Assembly (NCBI GenBank): GCA_020072965.1
Contig: JAIQFY010000004.1
Span: forward strand, 1 to 64,000
Reading direction: 5' to 3'
DNA from: Terriglobia bacterium
Lineage (GTDB): Bacteria > Acidobacteriota > Terriglobia > JAIQFV01
DNA: 64,000 bases
Part shown: positions 54,717-64,000 of the stretch, in pieces
Numbering within the stretch: position 1 is the first letter of the stretch
Layout: each line of letters begins with the position of its first letter
Position numbers and translations under genes: made by a program
The notes under the pieces: generated by a model
Databases searched by the model: none
Seen by the model: the letters and a program-made list of their open reading frames with translations, nothing else
What the model was told of the DNA's origin: nothing

Positions 54717-55085
54717 TTGAGATTTCCCAAGCAAATTCGGCTTACTCGCAGAAGCGACTTTCAAAGAGTGTATAAAAACGGCCGGCGGGCACGAGGGATC
54801 CATTTCGTTGTTTTCTTTGATACGAATCATCTGTCCTACAGTCGTTTTGGAATGACGGTGTCCAAGAAGTTAGGGTCGGCTGTCCGGCGAAACCGGATCA
54901 AGCGCATTTTCCGGGAGGCGTTGCGCTCCCACCAGGGAGAGGCGATGCCAGGGTTCGACTTTGTCTTCAATCCCCATCCATCGGCGGCGAAATTGAAATG
55001 CCAGGCGCTCGCGGAGGATGTCGCCCGGGTGCTCTCACAATTGAAGGGAAAGTACGATGCGTCGGTTGGTGTTAAGCGCGCTTAA
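54717..55085 (+). CDS. rnpA: Ribonuclease P protein component
   Basis: The 122-residue protein begins at TTG 54717, since ATG 54709 hits an immediate stop. LTRRSDFQRVYKNGRRARG and the RNR motif KLGSAVRRNRIKRIFREALR are diagnostic. It binds the catalytic RNase P RNA to process pre-tRNA. It overlaps the next gene, yidD, by 29 bases. Confidence 0.95.
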   Translation: MRFPKQIRLTRRSDFQRVYKNGRRARGIHFVVFFDTNHLSYSRFGMTVSKKLGSAVRRNRIKRIFREALRSHQGEAMPGFDFVFNPHPSAAKLKCQALAEDVARVLSQLKGKYDASVGVKRA

Positions 55086-55266
55086 CCTATATCACAGGCT
55101 CGTCTCACCCTTGCTCCCCCCATCCTGCAGGTTTGTTCCATCCTGTTCTGTTTACGCCGCTGAGGCGGTGGAAAAGTATGGGTTTTTTAAGGGGAGTTGG
55201 CTCGCAGTGCGTCGATTGTTGCGATGCCATCCGCTCGTTCAAGGGGGTTACGATCCCTTGCGTTGA
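55057..55266 (+). CDS. yidD: Membrane protein insertion efficiency factor YidD
   Basis: The 69-residue protein shows the YidD pattern LYHRLVSPLLPPSCRFVPSCSVYAAEAVEKYGFFKGSWLAVRRLLRCHPLVQGGYDP, including the PSC(R)F-PSCS Cys motifs. It assists YidC-dependent membrane insertion. ATG 55057 overlaps rnpA. Confidence 0.95.
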   Translation: MRRLVLSALNLYHRLVSPLLPPSCRFVPSCSVYAAEAVEKYGFFKGSWLAVRRLLRCHPLVQGGYDPLR

Positions 55267-55389
55267 GCTGAGTTCCAGGGATTGCCCAGGGGGATGGGAC
55301 CGGGACTCATCGGAATACGAACTATCCGTTGAGCCCACCTGCGCGCATCTCCCCATTCAGGTTACCTCCGCCGATCACTTTTAGAGGCC

Positions 55390-56997
55390 ATGGAAAAAAG
55401 ATTTCTCCTTGCTTTCGTGTTGTCCCTGTTGGTGCTGGTGCTCTCGCAGGTTCTGATTGAAAAGAAATTCAAGCAGACTGCCCGGCCGACGCAGCCCCCC
55501 GCATCATCATCGCAGTCGACACCTGCCACAAACCCACAGCCGCCCCCCACCCCAGCAGAGACGAAAACGGCCGGTGTATCGACCGTGTCCTCGCCGATCA
55601 AAGCGGAACGAGAACACGATATTGTGCTGGAGAATTCGTTGGTCAAGGTTATTCTTTCGAACCGCGGCGGGATCGTTAAGAGCTGGATCTTGAAGCAATA
55701 TAAGGATTCGAATCGACAAGTACTGGATCTGGTCGCGGGGGGCGATCCTGCCAAGGAAGGAATGCCTCTTTCCTTGTACTTCCCTGACAATAATGATCTG
55801 TCGAATCAAGTCAATTCGGCGCTCTTTGCTGATACAGGAAAAGAGCCGAATGACGCGGCTGCACAAAAAAAGACGGGCGTTGTGCTGCAATATTCCGAGA
55901 ATGGCATCGAGGTTGAAAAGTCTCTTTCCCTGAAGCCCAATTCTTTCCTGGCGGAGTTGGATATCCAGGCAAGTAAAGCGGGCACGAATTTGCCTTGCCT
56001 GGTGGAATGGCCGGCGCGGTTTGGAGACAACGCCCTGGAGACCCGCGACGACGCCCGCGAGGTCGTGACCCTCACGGAAGGACGGCCCACGAAGACCTCC
56101 CTCGCGAAGGTCAAGGATATTCAGGAGCTGGCCGGAGGATTCAAAGTGGGGGGTGTGGAAGACCGGTATTTTGTCGCGATCTTCCTGCCTGCTACACCCA
56201 TCTCGAGAGTTCAGGTCAGGCAGACCGGTGCGCGACTTGCACTCCCGCCAGAAATCGGCCGCTTGTATGTAGGTCCCAAGGAGATTGGCCTTCTCAAGGG
56301 CGTCGACCCTCAACTGGAGTCACTGGTTGATTTCGGTTGGTTCGGCATCATAGGGAAGCCTCTATTTTTTGCGCTAAGATGGATCTACGGCTATTGTAAG
56401 AATTATGGTTTGGCCGTCATATTACTTACGATCGTCATTAACATGGCAATCTTCCCATTACGTTGGAAAAGCATGGTTTCTGCCCAAAAAATGCAGAAAC
56501 TCCAGCCGAAGATCAAGGCAATCCAGGAGAGGTATAAGAAATATAAGGTCAATGATCCCAAGAAACAGGAAATGAATCAGGAAATGATGGCCCTTTACAA
56601 AGAGCATGGGGTCAATCCGTTAGGTGGGTGCCTTCCCATATTACTACAAATGCCGATCTTGATAGCTTTTTACAATGTTTTGACGGTGGCGATCGACCTC
56701 CGCCAGGTTTCATTCCTCTGGATCCCGGATCTTTCGCAATACGACAAGACTTTTGTCCTGGTGATCATCATGGTGGTCACACAATTCCTGATGCAGAAGC
56801 TCACGCCGACACCATCGGCCGACCCCGCTCAAGCCAAGCTCTTCATGTTGATGCCTCTCGTGTTTGGATTCATGTTCGCAAAAGTGGCAAGCGGGCTGGT
56901 GCTCTACTGGTTGACAGGGAATGTGATCGGAATAATCCAACAGTTGTATTTGAATAAGCACGGAATGGCGACAGCCCCTGCCGCCATAAAAAAGTGA
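55390..56997 (+). CDS. yidC: Membrane protein insertase YidC
   Basis: YidC inserts and folds inner-membrane proteins. The 535-residue protein has an N-terminal helix (FLLAFVLSLLVLVLSQVLI), a low-complexity Pro/Thr/Ser linker, a large periplasmic beta-domain, and the conserved C-terminal core with MAIFPLRWKSMVSAQKMQKLQPKIKAIQ and GGCLPILLQMPILIAFYNVL. This is the Gram-negative (long periplasmic domain) form. Confidence 0.95.
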   Translation: MEKRFLLAFVLSLLVLVLSQVLIEKKFKQTARPTQPPASSSQSTPATNPQPPPTPAETKTAGVSTVSSPIKAEREHDIVLENSLVKVILSNRGGIVKSWILKQYKDSNRQVLDLVAGGDPAKEGMPLSLYFPDNNDLSNQVNSALFADTGKEPNDAAAQKKTGVVLQYSENGIEVEKSLSLKPNSFLAELDIQASKAGTNLPCLVEWPARFGDNALETRDDAREVVTLTEGRPTKTSLAKVKDIQELAGGFKVGGVEDRYFVAIFLPATPISRVQVRQTGARLALPPEIGRLYVGPKEIGLLKGVDPQLESLVDFGWFGIIGKPLFFALRWIYGYCKNYGLAVILLTIVINMAIFPLRWKSMVSAQKMQKLQPKIKAIQERYKKYKVNDPKKQEMNQEMMALYKEHGVNPLGGCLPILLQMPILIAFYNVLTVAIDLRQVSFLWIPDLSQYDKTFVLVIIMVVTQFLMQKLTPTPSADPAQAKLFMLMPLVFGFMFAKVASGLVLYWLTGNVIGIIQQLYLNKHGMATAPAAIKK

Positions 56998-57036
56998 CGA
57001 ATTGAGGACTTTCGACGTCCTTAAAATATCTCAACT

Positions 57037-57516
57037 ATGGAAAAAGAAACAGGGATTTCTAATCAGTCGGATTTTCAGGCTCGGCTTCTCGATTTTGCAA
57101 ATCATCTTTTTCTGACGATGGGGTTCAAGGTGGAATGCTCCATGTCGGTGACCGAAGGGATGCTCTATTTGGATCTTTCCGGGCGGGATGTGGAGGAACT
57201 CATTTCGAACCGGGCTGAACTGCTCCATGCCGTGGAGTACTTGCTCAATAAGATTTTTCAGACGGACGTCAACGAGCATGGCATGATCAATTGCGACGTC
57301 ATGGGCAAGAAACAAACGCGGATGACCGAGCTTCAATTGATCGCGCGGACCGCGGCGGAGAAGGTTCGGCAAACCAGGCTCCCGTTCAAATTAAACCCCA
57401 TGGATTCGCGGGAGCGCCGGATCGTTCATCTCGCCCTGGCTGATGACCAGACCATACGTACAGAGAGCGAAGGTGAAGGCGAATTTCGAAAAGTGGTGAT
57501 TTATCCCTCAGAGTAG
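57037..57516 (+). CDS. jag: Jag/KhpB-like RNA-binding protein (KH and R3H domains)
   Basis: The 159-residue protein has a KH-type domain (FANHLFLTMGFKVECSMSVTEGMLYLDLSGRDVEELISNRAELLHAVEYLLNKIF) and an R3H domain (TAAEKVRQTRLPFKLNPMDSRERRIVHLAL). It lacks the N-terminal Jag domain found in longer homologues. Proteins of this type bind RNA and affect cell elongation in some bacteria. Its position after yidC is the usual one. Confidence 0.88.
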   Translation: MEKETGISNQSDFQARLLDFANHLFLTMGFKVECSMSVTEGMLYLDLSGRDVEELISNRAELLHAVEYLLNKIFQTDVNEHGMINCDVMGKKQTRMTELQLIARTAAEKVRQTRLPFKLNPMDSRERRIVHLALADDQTIRTESEGEGEFRKVVIYPSE

Positions 57517-57526
57517 GTTCTGCAGT

Positions 57527-57554
57527 GAGGCCGTCCGCCTTGGCGGACGGCCTC
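57527..57554 (+). terminator. Perfect hairpin after jag
   Basis: GAGGCCGTCCGCC (57527-57539) and GGCGGACGGCCTC (57542-57554) form a 13-bp stem with a TT loop. The following CTTCC is not a good U-tract, so termination is possible but not assured. Confidence 0.55.
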
Positions 57555-57683
57555 TTCCGGAATACTCAGGGGGTCCACGAAGTTATTTGAGTTAGCATCT
57601 TCGTCTCTGCCGTTTCCATCCCCCGCCCTCCTCCCTCTTCAAACTTCTCTCCTCCTTTCTCCCGCTTGATATAAAATCCAGGA

Positions 57684-59069
57684 GTGCTGGCCCACGACAC
57701 AATCGTTGCCATATCAACGCCTCCAGGACGAAGTGGTATTGGTGTCGTCCGACTCAGCGGGGAAAACGCCCTGCCAATCGCGCAGACCCTCATGGCGATC
57801 AATGGCTCTCATGAAGGTAGCGCACCTCTGTCGCCGCGGTACGCCGAACGAATTGACCTCGTGGATCCCTCCAGTGGCGCGTTGATCGATGAAGCGGTGG
57901 TGACCTACTTCAAGGGCCCGAAGTCTTATTCCGGCGAGGATGTCGTTGAGATCAGTTGTCACGGATCACCCGTCGTGCTTCATCACATCGTTCAACTCGC
58001 GATGGCCGCGGGTGCGCGGATTGCCGAGCCCGGAGAATTCACCCTTCGCGCCTTCTTGAACGGACGGATCGATCTGGTGCAGGCGGAGGCTATCCAGGAT
58101 TTAATTGATGCTCGGACCTTCTACCAAGCGCAGGTGGCCATCCAACAGGCACACGGGCTCCTGTCAAGAACCCTGGGGCCGCTGAAAGAGCATCTGATCG
58201 ACCTCATTTCCCTTCTGGAAGCGGGGATAGATTTTGCGGAAGATGATGTGCCTGTTCTCGCCGCTGAAGCGATTGAGTCCAGGCTACAGAACCTGCAGGC
58301 CGAGTTGAATCCCATTCTTCAGAGCTTTTCGGCCGGCCGGGTCATCCGAGAGGGGCTTTCCCTGGCAATCATCGGGCGGCCCAATGTCGGGAAGTCGAGC
58401 CTCTTCAACTGCCTCCTGTCAAGTGACCGGGCCATTGTGACGGACATTCCCGGGACAACCCGGGACCTGATCTCGGAGTTGGCCCAGATTCACGGCATAC
58501 CCGTGCGATTAATGGACACCGCCGGGATCCGCGAGTCCCGGGACCGGGTGGAACGCGAGGGGGTAGCCCGGTCTTACGCCGCGCTGGCAGAGAGCGACCT
58601 GGTCCTACTGGTGTTGGATGGCTCTGCGCCCTGGGATTCCGCGGAGAAGGCCCTCCTTGACGAGGTGGGGCCCTTGAAACACGTGATTGTGCTGAACAAG
58701 AGCGATCTGGGGATGCGGATTGAACCCTGCAGGATGGAACTTCGTTCCTTCCGGGTGATGTCGGTCTCCGCCAAGACCGGCGAGGGGATTCCCCGGCTCC
58801 GGGAGGTCATCTTCGAAATGGCTACCGGCCGGTCGGTAGGTGACATCCTCCCCCAATCGGTGGTGACCAACCTGCGCCATCAACAGTTGCTTTCGGAGTG
58901 TCGATTCAAACTTGATGAGGCGCGGGAGCGGCTGCGCGCGCAGGATCCTCATGAGGTGATCCTTCTGGGTCTCTACGGCGCGCTGAAATCGCTCGATACC
59001 ATCACCGGGGCCACCACGGTCGAGGATATCCTGGGAAACATCTTTTCGCGGTTCTGCATCGGAAAATGA
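57684..59069 (+). CDS. mnmE: tRNA uridine-5-carboxymethylaminomethyl modification GTPase
   Basis: MnmE with MnmG modifies wobble uridines. The 461-residue protein begins at GTG 57684 ([25 protein letters not shown]). It has the N-terminal formyl-THF-binding domain, then G1 [13 protein letters not shown]2/G3 DIPGTTRD and DTAGIRE, G4 NKSD, and the C-terminal FCIGK. Partner mnmG is 460 bases downstream. Confidence 0.96.
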   Translation: MLAHDTIVAISTPPGRSGIGVVRLSGENALPIAQTLMAINGSHEGSAPLSPRYAERIDLVDPSSGALIDEAVVTYFKGPKSYSGEDVVEISCHGSPVVLHHIVQLAMAAGARIAEPGEFTLRAFLNGRIDLVQAEAIQDLIDARTFYQAQVAIQQAHGLLSRTLGPLKEHLIDLISLLEAGIDFAEDDVPVLAAEAIESRLQNLQAELNPILQSFSAGRVIREGLSLAIIGRPNVGKSSLFNCLLSSDRAIVTDIPGTTRDLISELAQIHGIPVRLMDTAGIRESRDRVEREGVARSYAALAESDLVLLVLDGSAPWDSAEKALLDEVGPLKHVIVLNKSDLGMRIEPCRMELRSFRVMSVSAKTGEGIPRLREVIFEMATGRSVGDILPQSVVTNLRHQQLLSECRFKLDEARERLRAQDPHEVILLGLYGALKSLDTITGATTVEDILGNIFSRFCIGK

Positions 59070-59528
59070 CCTTTGCGGGCGATAAGGGGTGACGCGTTTT
59101 TTCAACGGAGAGGACGACGGTCAGAGGAGGCTGTCAGTTCTCAGTTGTCAATGAAAAGCGCCCCAAAGAACTCCGTACTCCTCGATCGATTGCCCACATT
59201 GCCGGCCGGACCCCGGAACCATCGGGAAACAATGGTTCGAAACTGCCCCGCTATGGCAGTAACGCCGTGGTCTTTCCCACCATAAGTTAATAAGTCGTAT
59301 TACGATATATTGAACTTGTTCCGCTGCCCGCATCAAGATATTTTCTGAGGGAAAACCGAAGGCATATTCCTGCGATACTGACCCGAGGGGAGCCTGGTGA
59401 ATTGTTTCACAGAATGTCGGTTTGCCGACATTCGTGGCCAACGGCTTTCCTTTTCAAGCCCCCCGTAATAGAATGCCAGTTTCGAATTGAATGGGCACTC
59501 CGGTGCGCTCAAAGGAAGAGTGAGAGCC
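59070..59528. other. Intergenic region between mnmE and mnmG
   Basis: About 460 bases with no supportable gene. It contains the hairpin GAATGTCGG/CCGACATTC with a TTTG loop (59413-59434), and a TCAGTTCTCAGTTGTCA word near 59141. mnmG may have its own promoter here. Confidence 0.4.
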
Positions 59529-61607
59529 ATGAACCCGGGATCGGACGAAAAATATGATGTCGTGGTGATCGGGGCCGGCCATGCCGGTTGCGAGGCCGCA
59601 GTCGCGGCCGCGAAGATGGGCTTAAAGACCGCCCTGCTGACCATGAACCTTGACCTCATCGCGCAAATGTCGTGCAACCCCGCGGTGGGAGGCATCGCCA
59701 AGGGCCACCTCGTCCGGGAAATCGACGCCTTGGGGGGGGTGATGGGTGAAGTCATCGATCGAACCGGGATCCAGTTCCGGCTGCTCAATACGAGCCGTGG
59801 GCCGGCCGTTTGGAGCCCTCGCGCCCAGGCGGACAAGCAGAAGTACCGGGTGGAAATGCGCCGGGTCCTGGAACAGCAACCCCTTTTGACCATCAAGCAA
59901 GCAGAGGTCGTGGATCTGATTCTGGAGCACAATGGAGTCGTGATCCGGGCTTCAGAATTGACGCTGAGCTCTCCGGGGAAGACCCATTTTGACGGGAAGC
60001 TGGATATCCGGGATTACCAGGCGCTAAGGGAAGAGATTCTGCCCGGCGACAAGATCAGGATCCGTGGCGTGGAATTGATTGACACTCGCGTGATTGAGAC
60101 CGAGGCCGTCATTCTGACGACGGGAACATTTCTCAACGGCTTGATTCACGTCGGGGAGCGCCGCTATTCGGCAGGACGCAGTGGCGAGCCCCCCTCCTGC
60201 CTGCTGGCAGAAGCGGTGAAGCGCATTGGTTTCCGCACGGGGAGGCTCAAGACCGGAACACCGCCCCGGCTTGATGGAAGAACCATCGACTACTCGAAAT
60301 TGACCCCCCAGCCAGGTGACGTCCGGCCAACCCCTTTTTCCTTCCGGACGAAGGAACTTTCGCTCCGGCAGGTGAATTGTCATATCGCTTATACCACCCC
60401 CGAGACTCATGCCATCATTCGCCGCAACCTCAATCGCTCCCCTCTTTACAGCGGCCAGATTCGCACCCTGGGTCCGCGCTATTGCCCCTCCATTGAAGAC
60501 AAGGTTGTCAAATTCGCCGACAAGGAACGCCATCAACTCTTCCTGGAGCCCGAGGGCCTGGACACTTATGAGGTCTATCTCAATGGATTGTCAACGAGCC
60601 TGCCCGTTGATGTTCAGATGGGGATGGTCCACTCCATCGCGGGGTTGGAAAAGGCAGAGTTGATTCGGCCGGGATACGCCATTGAGTATGACTTCGTTCA
60701 ACCGACGGAGCTTTTTCCTACGCTGGAAACCAAACGGGTCGAAGGCTTGTTTTTTGCGGGCCAAATCAATGGTACCACGGGATACGAGGAGGCGGCAGGG
60801 CAGGGAATTATGGCGGGAATCAACGCCGGGCTGAAGGTTCGGGGGCGAGATGCGATTACGCTCGACCGGACGCAGGCCTATATCGGGATTATGATCGACG
60901 ATCTCGTGACCAAGGGGACAAACGAACCCTACCGGATGTTCACCTCGAGAGCGGAGTACCGCCTCCACCTGCGGATCGACAATGCGGACCTCAGACTTAC
61001 CGACCTCGGACACGTGGCCGGCCTGGTTACAGCGGAGGAATATGCCGAATTCAGGAAGAAGCGGGAGCGGATCTCGAAACTGAAGGATTTGCTGAACTCG
61101 ATCGCTGTCCCGAGGGATTCCAAGTTGCGGGAGCAGGTGGACTCTCTGTTGGAGTCACGACTGGCTGACAAGCCGAAATTGGCGCAGTTCTTGAGGAAGC
61201 CGGAGGTCCGCCTCGTCGAGGTGGCCCCCCTGATCACCGAGTTCTTGAATTTGGAGATCAATACCACGCTTCCCGTCGACGAGGGAGAGCTCCTTGTCGC
61301 CGCCATCCAAGTGAAATACGAGGGATACCTCAACCAGCAGGTGCGTGAGATTGAGCGCATGCGCCGGTCTGCCATGAGAGCTATCCCTTCAGATTTTGAC
61401 TACTCCTCGATTCCGGGGCTTTCCCGTGAGATGGTTGAAAAGCTAACACTCGTTTCCCCTCAAACCCTGCATCAAGCCGGTCGCATCCCCGGGGTCACCC
61501 CGGCGGCAGTGCAACTGGTCGCTGTATACCTGGAATTGGGACGGCGCCAGAAGGCGGGTACTTCTCTGCGTCCGGAAGATGAATCCGACTCTCAGCCCTC
61601 CGCTTAA
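59529..61607 (+). CDS. mnmG: tRNA uridine-5-carboxymethylaminomethyl modification enzyme MnmG
   Basis: The FAD enzyme MnmG has the N-terminal [18 protein letters not shown], the conserved [39 protein letters not shown] and C-terminal ISGVTPAAV-like [10 protein letters not shown]. It is 692 residues, longer than the usual roughly 630. Most of the excess is a stretch of about 40 residues (59945-60068) inserted just before the strand AVILTTGTF, where E. coli MnmG has a short loop. ATG 59529 has AAGGAAGAG ahead. Confidence 0.93.
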   Translation: MNPGSDEKYDVVVIGAGHAGCEAAVAAAKMGLKTALLTMNLDLIAQMSCNPAVGGIAKGHLVREIDALGGVMGEVIDRTGIQFRLLNTSRGPAVWSPRAQADKQKYRVEMRRVLEQQPLLTIKQAEVVDLILEHNGVVIRASELTLSSPGKTHFDGKLDIRDYQALREEILPGDKIRIRGVELIDTRVIETEAVILTTGTFLNGLIHVGERRYSAGRSGEPPSCLLAEAVKRIGFRTGRLKTGTPPRLDGRTIDYSKLTPQPGDVRPTPFSFRTKELSLRQVNCHIAYTTPETHAIIRRNLNRSPLYSGQIRTLGPRYCPSIEDKVVKFADKERHQLFLEPEGLDTYEVYLNGLSTSLPVDVQMGMVHSIAGLEKAELIRPGYAIEYDFVQPTELFPTLETKRVEGLFFAGQINGTTGYEEAAGQGIMAGINAGLKVRGRDAITLDRTQAYIGIMIDDLVTKGTNEPYRMFTSRAEYRLHLRIDNADLRLTDLGHVAGLVTAEEYAEFRKKRERISKLKDLLNSIAVPRDSKLREQVDSLLESRLADKPKLAQFLRKPEVRLVEVAPLITEFLNLEINTTLPVDEGELLVAAIQVKYEGYLNQQVREIERMRRSAMRAIPSDFDYSSIPGLSREMVEKLTLVSPQTLHQAGRIPGVTPAAVQLVAVYLELGRRQKAGTSLRPEDESDSQPSA

Positions 61608-61770
61608 GACAGGTTGATCTCCACAGGGACATGCGGACCAGGGGCTATATATCACCCGGTCTCCAGAGAGCGGGAATCGATGCGATGCTTTTCCAATCAT
61701 CACCATCTGATCTGACCTGAAGTGTTCAACCTGTTGTCTTCCGGGCTTCCGAGTCCCTGATTTTCTTGCC

Positions 61771-62487
61771 ATGGTCGACACAAATTCTGTTGATAAGCGA
61801 ATCCGGCCCTCACTTTTCACTCAGGAGCAGATGGCCGCTATTTTTCAACAGTTTGGGGTGTCCTTGTCCGCCTCACAGATAGAACAAGTCGAGAGATACA
61901 CGCAGCTGCTCGAGAAGTGGAACGCCAAGATCAACCTGACACGAATTGTCGAGGTGAGGCGCATCTACGAGGAGCACTTTGGCGAATCCTTTTATCTCTC
62001 ACGATTTCTGCCCGGGTTGTGTCGAAGCTTATTGGATGTAGGATCCGGCGCCGGTTTTCCCGGCATTGCGCTGAAGATTCTGAACCCCCGGCTGTCCTTG
62101 ACCCTGGTGGAGTCGTCCACCCGGAAAGTCCTGTTTCTAGATGAAGTGATCTCCACCCTGGGAATGGCGAGTGAGGCCAGCGTGATTCAGGCCCGTTTCC
62201 AACAGTTCGTCGAGGAGGGGGAAGGGAATTTCGATGCCGCCACTGTGCGGGGGGTCAAGATTTCTCAGGACCTGATCGATTGTTTCAACGCGGTCCTGCG
62301 CCCGGGTGGCCGGTTGATTGTGACCACGAGCTTAGCCTGGGCGAAGGAGTTCCAAAAACTCCGGTCGGGCCGCTTGGCTTGGGCTGAGCCACACCCGATT
62401 CCCTCGGGGTCATCGCGCGTGGTGTTGGTGGGGGAAAGACAGCCCGAGGCGGGAAAATCCAAATTCCAAAGTCCAAAATCCAAATAA
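61771..62487 (+). CDS. rsmG: 16S rRNA (guanine-N7) methyltransferase RsmG with repeat-derived tail
   Basis: RsmG methylates G527 of 16S rRNA. The 238-residue protein has YTQLLEKWNAKINLTRI, the SAM motif LLDVGSGAGFPGIALKI, LTLVESSTRKVLFL and VRGVKI. The domain ends at SSRVVLVGERQP; the last residues ([13 protein letters not shown]) are encoded by the left arm of a 34-bp inverted repeat. Its position after mnmG and before parA is the standard origin-proximal order. Confidence 0.93.
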   Translation: MVDTNSVDKRIRPSLFTQEQMAAIFQQFGVSLSASQIEQVERYTQLLEKWNAKINLTRIVEVRRIYEEHFGESFYLSRFLPGLCRSLLDVGSGAGFPGIALKILNPRLSLTLVESSTRKVLFLDEVISTLGMASEASVIQARFQQFVEEGEGNFDAATVRGVKISQDLIDCFNAVLRPGGRLIVTTSLAWAKEFQKLRSGRLAWAEPHPIPSGSSRVVLVGERQPEAGKSKFQSPKSK

Positions 62488-62670
62488 GACCCAAATTCCA
62501 ATGTCCCCAATTACAAATATAAACGAAGCGATCTTCCAGGAATGAGGATTCCCCTTTTTCTGGGTTCTCGAATGGATTTCTATCGAGCTGGAGTTTTCTT
62601 GATTCAGCCGTTTGGAATTTGGATTTTGGAGTTTACTTGGACTTTGGAATTTGGATTTTCCCGCCTCGGG
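62443..62670. repeat. Perfect 34-bp inverted repeat spanning the rsmG end to parS
   Basis: Left arm 62443-62476 begins CCCGAGGCGGGAAAATCCAA and right arm 62637-62670 is its exact reverse complement. The enclosed 160 bases hold more AATTCCAAA-type words in both orientations. The left arm lies inside rsmG, and the right arm ends one base before parS. No gene inside. Confidence 0.85.
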
Positions 62671-62671
62671 A

Positions 62672-62687
62672 CGTTCCACGTGGAACA
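62672..62687. promoter_or_regulatory. parS centromere-like site
   Basis: CGTTCCACGTGGAACA matches the ParB-binding parS consensus (TGTTCCACGTGGAACA) in 15 of 16 positions; the core GTTCCACGTGGAAC is a perfect palindrome. It lies 81 bases ahead of the parA start. Confidence 0.9.
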
Positions 62688-62767
62688 TCCAAGGCCTAAA
62701 ACCGGGCGCGGACCATTTTTACATTTTGTCGAGGCGGGTATTTGTGGTAGATTTCGACGCATCTACC

Positions 62768-63562
62768 ATGGGCCAAGTCATTGCCATTGCCAATCAAAAG
62801 GGAGGAGTCGGTAAGACGACGACGGCGATCAATCTGGCCGCGTCGCTAGCGTCCGCCGAGGCCCGCACCCTGCTGGTGGATTCCGATCCTCAGGCGAATT
62901 CCACCAGTGGCCTGGGTTTTGCACGTGACCCCGGACGGCGGAGCATCTATCATGGCCTGACCCTGTTCGAACCTTTTGATTCGCTGGTCCAGGCGACGGA
63001 GATGGGGCATTTGTTCCTGATCCCGTCGGAAAGGAACCTGGTGGGAGCGACCGTGGAGTTGGTGGGGATGGAAGACCGGGAAATTCGTCTTCGCAACGGG
63101 TTGGATCCCCTGCGGGACCAGTACCGATTTATTCTGATCGATTGTCCCCCTGCCCTGGACATCCTCACGTTGAATGCCCTGGTGGCGGCCGATTCCGTTC
63201 TGATCCCCATCCAGTGCGAATACTTTGCCCTGGAAGGAATCTCCGAGATGCTGGACACCATGGAGCGGATCAGGCAGCACCTCAATCCCACGCTGGCCCT
63301 GGAAGGGGTGCTTCTCACGATGTTTGATGATCGCACCAACCTGGCGACCCAGGTGCGACAGGACCTGTTGGATTTCTTTGGGGAGAAGATCTTTTCCACG
63401 GTCATCCCACGCAATATTCGGCTGGCCGAGGCCCCCAGCCACGGCAAGCCCATCATTCTGTACGATGCCCGATCCCGCGGGGCGGAAAGTTACATTCAAC
63501 TGGCAAGGGAGATCCTGGAGCATGACCACCACTACAAAGAAGGCGCTCGGGCGGGGGCTTAG
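62768..63562 (+). CDS. parA: Chromosome-partitioning ATPase ParA (Soj)
   Basis: ParA moves ParB-parS complexes apart during chromosome segregation. The protein starts [24 protein letters not shown] (deviant Walker A), then [36 protein letters not shown] and [13 protein letters not shown] 62768 is the conserved start (264 residues); GTG 62744, with GAGGCGG ahead, would add eight residues. It overlaps parB by 41 bases, so they are coupled. Confidence 0.95.
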   Translation: MGQVIAIANQKGGVGKTTTAINLAASLASAEARTLLVDSDPQANSTSGLGFARDPGRRSIYHGLTLFEPFDSLVQATEMGHLFLIPSERNLVGATVELVGMEDREIRLRNGLDPLRDQYRFILIDCPPALDILTLNALVAADSVLIPIQCEYFALEGISEMLDTMERIRQHLNPTLALEGVLLTMFDDRTNLATQVRQDLLDFFGEKIFSTVIPRNIRLAEAPSHGKPIILYDARSRGAESYIQLAREILEHDHHYKEGARAGA

Positions 63563-64000
63563 TGCCCTGATTCGAAGCGGCGACAGCGGCCAGGAGGGGG
63601 TTCGGGAGGTCGATATCGACCTGCTCGAGCCCAATCGATTCCAACCGCGGACCGATTTCGACGAAGCCAAACTCAATGAACTGGCCCAATCCATCAAGAC
63701 CAACGGCGTTTTGCAGCCCCTCCTGGTGCGAAAGGTGCAGGACCGTTATGAAATCGTGGCGGGAGAGCGGCGATGGAGGGCGGCACAGCTGGCGGGATTG
63801 TTTAGAATCCCAGTGGTCGTTCGCGCTATCCGGGATGAGCGGTTGCTGGAAGTGGCGCTGGTCGAGAACATCCAGCGGGAGAACCTGAATCCCATTGAAG
63901 CAGCCAAGGCCTTTCAGCGCCTCCATTCTGAGTTGGGCCTCTCCCATGATGAAATCGCTCATCAGACCGGGAAGGACCGGACCACGGTCACCAACTACAT
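63522..64000 (+). CDS. parB: Chromosome-partitioning protein ParB (Spo0J), partial
   Basis: ParB binds parS and spreads along DNA as a CTP switch. The visible 159 residues show the N-terminal [12 protein letters not shown] (ParA-stimulating), the ParB/Srx domain with [25 protein letters not shown] and the [12 protein letters not shown] box, and the beginning of the helix-turn-helix ([17 protein letters not shown]). It continues beyond the window. ATG 63522 lies within parA. Confidence 0.95.
   Translation, partial: MTTTTKKALGRGLSALIRSGDSGQEGVREVDIDLLEPNRFQPRTDFDEAKLNELAQSIKTNGVLQPLLVRKVQDRYEIVAGERRWRAAQLAGLFRIPVVVRAIRDERLLEVALVENIQRENLNPIEAAKAFQRLHSELGLSHDEIAHQTGKDRTTVTNY

Noticed and set aside
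59400-59412. TTGTTTCACAG considered as a second parS half-site
   Set aside because: Only one half matches; the palindromic partner is absent.
59413-59434. Hairpin between mnmE and mnmG considered as an mnmE terminator
   Set aside because: No U-tract follows and it lies 340 bases past the mnmE stop.

Overview
The window looks like a chromosomal segment of a free-living, moderately GC-rich Gram-negative-type bacterium. It codes for secreted TIG/beta-propeller proteins, lipoproteins, an S9 peptidase, a D-aminoacylase-like amidohydrolase, an M2 (ACE-like) dipeptidase and a complete C5 heme operon. I infer Acidobacteriota, from the style of the secreted proteins and the mix of families; there is no rRNA to confirm it. 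I saw no tRNA, rRNA, CRISPR array, transposase or prophage gene.

Layout. 1-3779 is one end of a very large secreted minus-strand protein. 4460-6108 holds asnA and a small membrane protein. 6109-6894 is a palindrome-rich gap. 6895-18335 is mostly minus strand: a phosphoesterase/GT-C pair, two degenerate receiver proteins, a YdjM-like protein, UPF0158, an M2 peptidase, YbaK, a methyltransferase and a PemK/MazF toxin-antitoxin pair. 18689-31991 is mixed housekeeping: fabH, thiO, a cyclophilin, HAD, a ferredoxin, an esterase, an isochorismatase, prephenate dehydrogenase, M20, DCC and CPBP. 32196-39695 carries peptide and D-amino-acid degradation genes, DinB, a sigma factor without region 4 followed by its anti-sigma, and a secreted beta-rich protein. 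39696-47500 is repeat-rich and holds mutY, three tandem paralogous two-helix membrane proteins, an SDR, an alpha/beta hydrolase and a probable selenoprotein.

48002-54194 is a minus-strand heme operon, transcribed as ccsA-like, hemA, hemC, hemD, hemB, hemL. It diverges from the origin-type cluster rpmH-rnpA-yidD-yidC-jag-mnmE-mnmG-rsmG-parS-parA-parB, which runs off the right end. dnaA is not in the window and I recognised no DnaA-box cluster.

The most interesting observation is at 46222-46869. A DsbA/FrnE-family gene has an in-frame TGA exactly where the first Cys of its CPWC active site belongs, and a short hairpin with a GGU loop lies about 20 nt downstream. This fits a selenocysteine (UPWC) oxidoreductase that ordinary gene calling truncates. 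Also notable are several nested inverted-repeat elements, including a perfect 34-bp inverted repeat that begins inside rsmG and ends beside parS, repeat-derived C-terminal tails on two methyltransferases, and two neighbouring pseudo-receivers that both lack the phosphoacceptor Asp.
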